64,000 nucleotides of DNA from Tetracladium setigerum (lineage: Eukaryota > Ascomycota > Leotiomycetes > Helotiales). The DNA lies in the NCBI GenBank assembly GCA_031472005.1, contig PZJY01000009.1:2108001-2172000 (forward strand), read 5' to 3'. A program made the translations under genes and the position numbers. Shown piece by piece: positions 56,676-64,000 of this stretch. The notes beneath the pieces are model-generated. The model made no database searches. It was not told where the DNA came from and saw only the letters and a list, made by a program, of their open reading frames with translations. Within the stretch, counting starts at the first letter, position 1. Each line of letters starts with the position of its first letter.

Positions 56676-57189
56676 TCAACAAGTACAACACTTTGCCGAA
56701 ATGAGCCCATTGGAAGCATACCACGAGTAACAAGTCTACAAATTCATCACACGAGATGTTAGTACTCTGGTTTTCACATAACTTTAAGATCCCCTGGGGG
56801 ATCATGCATGCATCATTGTTCTTCCTCTCAACTCCCTTGCTTGGGACTCTCCTTTATCCTTCATTAAGTCTACTCCAACTCAACTCAAAATCAGAGCCTG
56901 GACCCGAGCCAGACACAGACACAGACCCAGACAACAAATAACATGAATGAAATAACGGAAAAAAACATACCGTATATGGATCCCCAATCAACTGACAATA
57001 ATTCTGCCCCGGATTCGGACTTCCACAACCCCAAGAATTCCCGAAATGATTAAGTCCGCAGAGACAATCACGGGTTTCGAGTTCGATTGCTGTGGAGAGT
57101 TCGGGCGTGGTGGAAAGTACCGCTGGTGATGGGATGGCGAGGGAGGCACTTGTGAGGAAGCAGAGGATGAGTGGGAGTGAGATTTGCAT
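56676..57189 (-). CDS. Small secreted cysteine-rich protein (effector-like)
   Basis: Exon 1 57189-56971 and proposed exon 2 56735-56676, joined across a 235-bp intron (GTATGT donor; TACTAAC branch and TTTGTAG acceptor). The result is 92 residues. A signal peptide (MQISLPLILCFLTSASLAIPS) is followed by a short acidic/Thr stretch. Then comes a compact domain with eight cysteines: DCLCGLNHFGNSWGCG, NYCQLIGDPYT from exon 1 and TCYSWYASNGL plus KCCTC at the C-terminus from exon 2. The even cysteine count and the good splice signals support the second exon. The intron is longer than others in the window, so another exon may be missed. No family is recognised. Candidate apoplastic effector or structural secreted peptide. 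Confidence 0.55.
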
Positions 57190-59879
57190 TTTGGAGGGTT
57201 TTGACTTTGTGAATTTGTGGCTTTGTGACTATGTATTGGGGGGAAACGATGTATATGGGTATTTGTGAGGTGTGAGATTTGTTTGGGTGAGATGGAGAGA
57301 TAGTTGGACGAGCTTTTGTTATGAACGGCAGAGAAGAAGAAGAATAAAGAAAAGGATATGGCGTTCTCTTTATACTCAAACTCGCAAATCACTTCTTCCT
57401 TCATTTAGGGTACAAAAAAGATACCCCATTGTTGCCTTCCTTTACTATTATACCCTAGCTTCCCCAATCATGTCCATTAATCTATACAATTCATGATTCA
57501 TGTCAAAGATCATCACACTCGTACACTCGTACGGAGGTATAATAACATTTTCCCGTCGGAGTCTTTATCCCATAAACCTCGCTTATTCTCAACCAACCAG
57601 ACTACCTTACCTACCTATTCGCGTCTATCATTCCCTAAACCAGCATATCCGAACATCCCCATCAAGTCACCTCGCCTCTGCTCCCCCACCTTTCGTATGA
57701 AAGGAATACAATCGTACTTTCTCACTTTAAGAACTAAAAACCTTGTCACATTTGGCCAGTACAGTTTTGAGGTCACCAAAACCCGCTTCTTCCGAGTGAG
57801 GGGCAAAAAACCGAAATGGACGAAAGACAAACAACCCAAATTCGCACTTTTAAGCGAATTGACAGGGAAATATCGCAAAACCTCTTTCCTGCTTGTGCTA
57901 TTTATCACATTCGCATCTCCGTAATAATACAAGAAAGGACAAAACAAACTATCACCGATAGAATTTTTGGAAGAGGGTGTTTTTTCTTAATCGGGCATGC
58001 ATGAAGTAAGATTGCATACCGACCTAGTCATGAAAACATACCTACCTACGTCTTCTTCCCCTCTCCCTCTTCTTTTTCCCTCATGCTTGCTTCCTTCTCC
58101 CATGCCTTTACCCTTACCCTTACACCTTACCCATGTCCTTTTTGCGGGGAAGCCAAAAAAAGAGGTGAATTAAAAAAAGGCACAGTTACTCCCCTCCCCT
58201 GGATTGGGTTAGAAATACGAAAGAGTGCCGATCATTCCCTTTTCTCAAAGTATATTTATAGAACCTTTGTTTCCTGCTTTATTTTGCTCCGTCGGTCAAT
58301 CCTACTTCCCGACATCCTCCATAGACTACTACTACTACTATAGGAACTGCTGTGCCTCTTTTTGTTTTAGTGAGGTGGGCGTGCGTGCGTGGGCGGCGTA
58401 GTTAGAGTTTCCATACCCTTCCTTACATACTCCATATTGTGGACATATTACTAGGGGTAAGTCTTACGACAGCCGAGTAGAAGAAAATGGATCATTAGGG
58501 TATTAGAAACTGGGCAGAAATTCAAAAACTCAAGAACGCTATTAGGATTTAAATTTTTTAGTTTTGTGGGGGATTAAATTTGCTAGGGGTACTTGGTGAT
58601 CTTTACAATACAAAACTTCCTAATACGGAAATGCGTATGCTCGATGTGGAAAGAAACACAACTACGGACGATCTTTACCAACCTAGTAGCCGATTAGAAA
58701 AAAGCTCTCTCTGTCAGGAGGGGGGGGACGTTGAGATTCGATGTTTGGCATTGCAATAAATTGACATTGGACATTTTTCATCGACTCGCCTATTTTGCCC
58801 ATTCGAAGAAGGAGCTTATCTTCGTAACGACCCTACCCACCTCAAAGTAAAGAGAGAGGAGAAGTTAATCAATATCAATCCTTGGATATTTCTCCTCCAT
58901 TTCCTCGACGGGACCGGCGAAGAGAACCAGATACCCCTGCTAGACTGGCCTTGAATTCGTTGCCACTTAAGAAAGGCAGGAAGGATATGGATATTTGTCG
59001 GCACGTCCTAATACCCCACGGGAGGTCAAGGCAGGTACACCACTGGTGTATCATTGCGGACGTTAAATACAATCATCATCATCATCATCATCCTTCATTT
59101 CCTTCCTCCAAAGAAATTTAGATAAATGAGAACGAAAGCAAGGGCAGATTCAGACAAGTCAGTCAGTCAGACGATCAGTGGACGAGTTACAAAACATAAA
59201 CACAAAAAACACGCAAATTATTATGTATTATTAGAACTAATCTTTTCCTTTCTCTTTTCATGTTGTGGTCATTATTCCATCCCATCGCCTCTTACATCTC
59301 TTTCTCTCTACTTATCCGCCCATCAAAATCCCCTTTTGACTACATATTATGTACTGTATCCATTCCATTCTTCCAATCCGGTCCAGTCCAGTCCAGTCCA
59401 GTCCAGGTCCTGTCCAGTCCCACCACCCACCCCACGAATTTAGCCTGGCCTACCATTCCCATCCCATCCCGCTTCCTTCTTCTCCTTCGTACCCCTCCCT
59501 CCATCAAAGATTTTTTATACAAGAAAAGCCCTAACAAATTTTTGCGAAGAAGCTTCGATCAAAAGAAAAATATGCACGTAGTATGCGTGTATGTACTCTG
59601 CGTAGACGCGGTTTTTTGCCCAAACCCCGAAACCCAAAATGTTGGGAACTTGAACCATCGCTTGCAAAAAAGACCAAAAAGAAAAAAGAAAAGGACAGCC
59701 CGTAACAGTAACCATTTTTCTAATGAAACTCCCCCTTTTAACCATCCCACCCACCCGGTATCCGCATGCAAAAACAAGAAGAAGAAAAAAAGAAAGTCAA
59801 TTTTTTCGACAACCAAAGGACGAAAGAAAGGAAACAGTTGCTACATAAGCAAAAAAGTTTGATGGCTGGGATATGTCAA
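57190..59879. other. Long 3' flank with simple repeats
   Basis: About 2.7 kb between the small secreted gene's promoter and the 3' end of the large Ser-rich gene. It is rich in C/T and A tracts, suggesting long untranslated regions. It holds an (ATC)7 microsatellite at 59072-59092 and a GTCCA array. No supported gene; open frames here are low complexity. Confidence 0.5.
59381..59405. repeat. GTCCA pentanucleotide microsatellite, five perfect units
   Basis: Five perfect GTCCA units, followed by a degenerate copy (ggtcctgtccagtcc) to about 59420. Confidence 0.85.
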
Positions 59880-62800
59880 TCAATCATCCAACCTAAACAT
59901 CTTTCTCAAACCCGCAAACTTCTTCTTCTTCTTGAAGGCAGCAGTAGCAGAGCCGTTCTCCGTATCTGCGGTATACCGCCTACTAACCATTTCAGGTTTC
60001 TCATCACCCACATTGCCATTGGACGCACCCGCACCGCCCACAGCACTCTCACCATCAGCCGTATACGGTCTCCCACCTTCCTCCTTCGCCGCCGCCGCAG
60101 CACCAAAAGGTCTTGGTGGTCCATCGATTGGCGAGACATAGCTATTATCTCTACTCAGCGGATTCTTCTTCTGCAGCTTCGGACTTGAAGGTGATCGTAG
60201 AGCAGCGAGGTCGGATTTACTCCTTTCCAGAGGCGTGTCCCTTCGAGCGGGAGATTCTGCGTCTGATTTACGCACTTTGGAGGACGGGTCGTCTGTCTTT
60301 CGGCGGAGAATCGACATGAGGGATCCTCGGCGCTTGTGGGGTGGGCGTGACATAGGTGGAGAGGAAATGGTGGTGATTGTGCCTCTGCCTGAACCGGAGC
60401 GACGGAGAGTTTCTGAGTGACCGTTGGTGGTGGTGCCGTTGATGGCTGGTGCGCCGTTGCCTTGACGCTTTTTGGCAAGTTTACCGGCGGCTGGGGAAGT
60501 TGGCTTTTCGTCGTCGCTGTCTGGGAGATCGGAGGAATCACCATCCTCAACACCTGTTCGTTTTGGAATTCCCCGTACACCACCGGGTGATGGCACGGGT
60601 GGTGCTGCTGCTGGAGGAGTAGTCCTCATCGTTCGGCCAAGATTGGAAGACCTCTGCACAGGCTCATCGTCTGAGTCGTCGCTCGAGTCAACGAAGCGGC
60701 TTCTGAATGCTGGTCGTGCGTCTTCCTCATCGCTAGAATCGGCAAATCGACTAGAGACAGTCCTGGTCGACTTTTGAACCTTCGCTGGCTTGCTGGAGCG
60801 GCCGAAACTAGGAAGCTTCATGCTGCTGGAAGGAGACTTTGCACGACTTGCTGGTCCTCGCATTGTTGGTGCGGGCCCACTACTACCCCTCATGGACATT
60901 CGCATCTGACTTGGTGCAGGGTCAATGGGCTGGGTGGAAGAACCGCTGAATGGGCGACGAGTTACAGAGCCAGTTGGAGACATGGACCGCATACTGAAAC
61001 GGCTTGAAGATGCTTCTTGTATCTGTGATGGCCCGCCATTACTCCCTCTCATAGTTCGCATCATGCCTCCGTTCTTAGCTGGCCTGGCACGCTTGAAACT
61101 ACTCTCACTATCACTGGAATTCTTTCGATGAAGAGCTGGGGTAACCGGTGCCTTGGTTTTGAGGGGGGCGGTTGATGCAACCGTACTTGAAAGATTTCTG
61201 GAGTGAGAAACTGCCGGTGTTGCCCGTGGTTCGACGGGTAGTGACACTGGACGACCTTTCTTTTGCATTGATCCTCGAGATTCGATCTTTTGAGAATCTC
61301 TCATTGATTCGCGCATCCCACTTTGAGTTGAGTCTCTCATCGATTTCTTCATGCCCAACTCGCCAGCAGGAGCTGGGGGTGGTGCCCTCATTGAAGTTCT
61401 CAGCGGTGTGAATCCATCAGGAGAAGCTTTTGATCCAGGTTGAATCATGTATGTTCGCTCACTTGATACCACAGGAGCTGACACAGTTGGCTTCACTGCC
61501 TTCTTTTTCTTCTTCGGTTGTGGTACTGGTTTGACTTCCCTCTCCGTATCAGATTCTTCCTCAGCCACTCGCATTGAATCAAGTTCAATTTGTCGTTTCT
61601 TTTCTGCAGATAAACCACTCCAATACGACTGTGCTTTGTCCCATCCTTCAGCATGAGTTGCTGGCTCGGCTGTGTCTGATACTCCACCCTTTGCCTGTGT
61701 AGTAATCTTCGGAACTCGAGAAGTCGGACTAGCAGGTGGATTTGGAATCAGGGTTGCAGGGCGTGTGATAGGGCTTTCCACGACAGCATTTAGAGATTGA
61801 AAACCATCTTCTTCGCTGTCAGTGAGTTCTTCAGCAGCATCGCTGAAGACATCTGCTTCTGACTCAGTCTCTTCCATAATCGCTGGCGTAGTAGAGATAT
61901 GCTCAGCTTCAACTTTCGGCGATCCGTGTATCTGCAAATCGGGAGTTGGTTCGGAAATACCGACTGCTGCGGGTGTAGAGGCAATAACTTCATCCAAACT
62001 GACCCGTGGAGTCTCATTCCCCTCCGAGTCAGAAGTAGAATCCCAAGCTCCTGGCACATCAAGCCATCCTTTCCTCTTTTCACTATCCTGTAGAGTTGGA
62101 GTGGGTTCTGAGATGGCAATTTCTGGGATATTATTCAATGTCGCCTGTGTTGGAGTAGGTAAATCGTCGTTTTCATCTGTAATCGGAGCTTTGGTTTGAA
62201 GAATGGGACGGATTTCAGTATCCGAAGAGGAGTTTGATTGCGTAGACTCAACGGATCCCTTGACCTCCTCCGATTCAGCAATAACCGTTGGAGGGGTACT
62301 GTTGATCACATCAAGACTGCTATCAGAATCCGACTGGTACCCAGAACCTTCTACCGTTGTAACCTGGGGCGGTAAAGGCTCACGGGATTTTGAAATGTTT
62401 GCCACATTTTTGTTTGCCGAATCCTGGGCGAAGAGTGCTCCAACAACGTGATCGTTAGATTGACCCAAAGGACCATCCACAGCATCTTCAGTGTGTGTCG
62501 TGGAGAGTGGCGACCGAATAGCCGATTTGGACTCTGCAGGCTCTGCAGGCTTAACTAAAGGTCGTTCCTCAACGTCACGATTCTTTCTCTCACGAACACT
62601 TCCAAAAAATGGTAGTGCTGGTCTAGGTTTCATGACTACATCATCTTCTTCATCTTCTGTGACTGGCAGTTCCTTCTTTTTGCCTTTACCAATGCTATAC
62701 CACGGCCTTTTACCCTCTTGAGGACTTGAAGCAACAGGCGAGTCTGTGAACATTGAAGGTGCTGCCTCGCCGACCGCTACATTCGACTCATCGAAGCTAA

Positions 62801-64000
62801 CACGAACAGACTTCTTCCTTGGAACAAGTTGCTCTTCTGGTCCCCCAGGGCTGTTGGATGCTTCGCTGCCCTGAGTTGGCATAGGCGATGAGGTCCGGGA
62901 ATTCGAGTGCTTTAATGCAGATTTTCGTGGCGATATTGATCTTGGCGGTGGTTGATGTTTGACCATGAGGTTGTCAGGAGTAGTGCTTCCGAACCGTGCA
63001 TTCCTTCCAGGACTGAGAGATGATACTCTCGCCCCACGTACGCTACCATTCGTGGCAAGCCCGTTGGATTCTGCCACTGGTTCTGACACTGTTTCCGCAA
63101 CTGGCTGCACCACTCGTTCTACAACTGGTTCTACGACTGGTTCTTCGACTGGCTCTTTGACTGGCTTTTCCACTGGCTTTTCCACTAGCTTTTCGACTGG
63201 CTCCTCAACTGGTTTTGCCACCGGTTCTGCCACCGGTTCCACAGTCTGCATTGACGGTGTTGCGTTCCCAATAATTGCTTGTCCCTCTGGCGAAAGTAAC
63301 GGAGCAGCCGCCAGAACATCCTTAGCATGCCCTCTTCCTGCTTTTGATCGTGGTAGTGGCGAGGGTGAAATATTGCGTTCCATAAGGCTCGTGCGCACAG
63401 ACAGTGCCATTGGCGGCTTTCGTTGTGGTGTATCATCTTCCTCCTCCTCGCGTTCTCGATCCTCTCTCACAATTGACGGTTTCTTTGCCAAATGTCCCTT
63501 TCTTGGTGTGTAGGATATCGCATCACTGTCGTTGTCCGAAGAGTTTTGCTGATAAGAACTTTGACTGCTTTCCGGCTCTCTGGTCGCAACCTTCTTCTTT
63601 TTCTTGGGCAGAGGGGCCTCTATCTGGGGTGGAGGGGCCGTATCATTAGGTATTGCAGGAAGTGGTTCCGCAATCGGGGCTTTCACCCTTTCAATTTCCT
63701 TCGATGGTTCTTTTACTGTCCGCTGTGGTGATTGTTGCGCCTTGGCCAAAAACTCATCTACCGCAGTCCCCCTTGGCCTCGCACCAACTGAGCCCTGTGT
63801 GAAATATGTTCCTTCTGAGCTACCCGGATCCCTCTTTTTCTTCTTCACTGGTTGGTTGGCTGCATCATATATCTTTTGCTGAATGGCGTGCACCTCATAC
63901 GCTGGTAAGAAACTTCGCGTGTTAGGATCGTAGACCAAACTCTGATTGTTAGGGGCTGTTATCCGTGGATTTTGCCTTAAATTTGAAGGAGATGTTAGCC
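59880..64000 (-). CDS. Large Ser-rich, mostly disordered fungal protein, 5' end beyond window
   Basis: The frame is open from the window edge (LTSPSNLRQNPRITAP) to a stop at 59880, about 1370 codons, so the start and any upstream exons lie outside. The N-terminal visible block SLVYDPNTRSFLPAYEVHAI, then NQPVKKKKRDPGSSEGTYF and QGSVGARPRGTAVDEFL, looks conserved and ordered. The rest is Ser/Pro/Glu-rich: an E-P-V repeat (about residues 230-290), basic K-K-K-K clusters, R-x-S sites (SMRGS, SMRDS repeats) and a conserved-looking basic tail FKKKKKFAGLRKMFRLDD. I recognise the style of a conserved filamentous-fungal Ser-rich protein but not its function; the many R-x-x-S and S-P sites suggest phosphorylation, and the basic ends suggest membrane or nucleic-acid contact. 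No frame break is seen. Confidence 0.8.
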   Translation of the reverse strand, partial: LTSPSNLRQNPRITAPNNQSLVYDPNTRSFLPAYEVHAIQQKIYDAANQPVKKKKRDPGSSEGTYFTQGSVGARPRGTAVDEFLAKAQQSPQRTVKEPSKEIERVKAPIAEPLPAIPNDTAPPPQIEAPLPKKKKKVATREPESSQSSYQQNSSDNDSDAISYTPRKGHLAKKPSIVREDREREEEEDDTPQRKPPMALSVRTSLMERNISPSPLPRSKAGRGHAKDVLAAAPLLSPEGQAIIGNATPSMQTVEPVAEPVAKPVEEPVEKLVEKPVEKPVKEPVEEPVVEPVVERVVQPVAETVSEPVAESNGLATNGSVRGARVSSLSPGRNARFGSTTPDNLMVKHQPPPRSISPRKSALKHSNSRTSSPMPTQGSEASNSPGGPEEQLVPRKKSVRVSFDESNVAVGEAAPSMFTDSPVASSPQEGKRPWYSIGKGKKKELPVTEDEEDDVVMKPRPALPFFGSVRERKNRDVEERPLVKPAEPAESKSAIRSPLSTTHTEDAVDGPLGQSNDHVVGALFAQDSANKNVANISKSREPLPPQVTTVEGSGYQSDSDSSLDVINSTPPTVIAESEEVKGSVESTQSNSSSDTEIRPILQTKAPITDENDDLPTPTQATLNNIPEIAISEPTPTLQDSEKRKGWLDVPGAWDSTSDSEGNETPRVSLDEVIASTPAAVGISEPTPDLQIHGSPKVEAEHISTTPAIMEETESEADVFSDAAEELTDSEEDGFQSLNAVVESPITRPATLIPNPPASPTSRVPKITTQAKGGVSDTAEPATHAEGWDKAQSYWSGLSAEKKRQIELDSMRVAEEESDTEREVKPVPQPKKKKKAVKPTVSAPVVSSERTYMIQPGSKASPDGFTPLRTSMRAPPPAPAGELGMKKSMRDSTQSGMRESMRDSQKIESRGSMQKKGRPVSLPVEPRATPAVSHSRNLSSTVASTAPLKTKAPVTPALHRKNSSDSESSFKRARPAKNGGMMRTMRGSNGGPSQIQEASSSRFSMRSMSPTGSVTRRPFSGSSTQPIDPAPSQMRMSMRGSSGPAPTMRGPASRAKSPSSSMKLPSFGRSSKPAKVQKSTRTVSSRFADSSDEEDARPAFRSRFVDSSDDSDDEPVQRSSNLGRTMRTTPPAAAPPVPSPGGVRGIPKRTGVEDGDSSDLPDSDDEKPTSPAAGKLAKKRQGNGAPAINGTTTNGHSETLRRSGSGRGTITTISSPPMSRPPHKRRGSLMSILRRKTDDPSSKVRKSDAESPARRDTPLERSKSDLAALRSPSSPKLQKKNPLSRDNSYVSPIDGPPRPFGAAAAAKEEGGRPYTADGESAVGGAGASNGNVGDEKPEMVSRRYTADTENGSATAAFKKKKKFAGLRKMFRLDD
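63100..63240. repeat. Coding repeat of 12-15 bp (E-P-V/K-P-V units)
   Basis: Repeated actggttct/actggcttt units on the plus strand encode a tandem EPVxEPVxKPV array in the minus-strand Ser-rich protein. Unit sizes are multiples of three, so length changes stay in frame. Confidence 0.8.

Noticed and set aside
59260..59862. 200-codon plus-strand frame with basic, low-complexity content
   Set aside because: Built from C/T and A tracts in the 3' flank of the Ser-rich gene; no domain.
1..64000. tRNA, rRNA, CRISPR arrays or intact transposons
   Set aside because: Intergenic regions were scanned for A/B-box cores, regular spaced repeats and terminal inverted repeats; none convincing was seen. A tgattcgatcctca near 3407 lacks a matching cloverleaf.

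Overview
The window reads as nuclear DNA of a filamentous ascomycete. Genes are compact and carry short introns (mostly 44-125 bp) with GTAAGT-like donors, CTAAC-like branch sites and YAG acceptors. The gene set includes HET, HeLo and NACHT-WD40-type sequences, DUF7918, secreted carbohydrate-active enzymes and a small cysteine-rich secreted protein. Family resemblance suggests Leotiomycetes (Helotiales-like), but that placement is inference from protein style, not a search.

Layout. 0.35-2.4 kb: secreted beta-propeller resembling fungal saponin hydrolase. 3.9-8.2 kb (-): NFX1-type zinc-finger SF1 helicase. 10.2-12.3 kb (+): SAGA subunit Spt8. 13.2-15.0 kb (-): GPI-anchored type-B carboxylesterase. 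16.1-17.2 kb (-): ketopantoate-reductase-like enzyme, divergent from a TetX-like FAD monooxygenase (18.4-19.6 kb). 19.7-29.9 kb: an immunity/allorecognition-like block holding a kinase-ankyrin protein, a divergently transcribed HeLo-pseudokinase, a nucleoside 2-deoxyribosyltransferase-like protein and a HET-domain protein. 32.5-39.1 kb: a DUF7918 protein, a RidA-family protein and the ribosome-quality-control factor Rqc2/Tae2. 39.4-41.9 kb: a decayed dipeptidyl peptidase III. 42.1-45.9 kb: a divergent GH93-like/GH43 pair, probably for arabinan breakdown. 46.3-47.3 kb: an acyl-protein-thioesterase-like hydrolase. 50.4-52.6 kb: a secreted HExxH metallopeptidase-like protein with a minisatellite-coded linker. 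52.6-53.3 kb: a NACHT-WD40 relic. 53.7-54.5 kb: a RelA/SpoT-domain protein. 56.7-57.2 kb: a small cysteine-rich secreted protein. 59.9 kb to the edge: a large Ser-rich disordered protein, truncated by the window.

The strongest biological candidate is the head-to-head pair at 19.7-25.8 kb. One gene joins an apparently active kinase to ankyrin repeats (layout of RIPK4/ANKK1). The other joins a HeLo four-helix-bundle domain to a kinase fold that lacks catalytic residues (layout of MLKL). They share a 338 bp promoter. I propose, as inference, a fungal kinase/pseudokinase cell-death module, with HET and deoxyribosyltransferase-like genes alongside.

The strongest technical observation is that six otherwise intact genes contain nine frame breaks. 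Each is repaired by one extra base in a G or C run, and in the five genes whose whole reading frame the breaks interrupt (eight of the breaks) the repaired exons sum to a multiple of three. This looks like systematic under-calling of G/C homopolymers in the assembly and should be settled before any of these genes is called a pseudogene. The dipeptidyl peptidase III and NACHT-WD40 remnants differ: they carry substitution-type stops and real decay.
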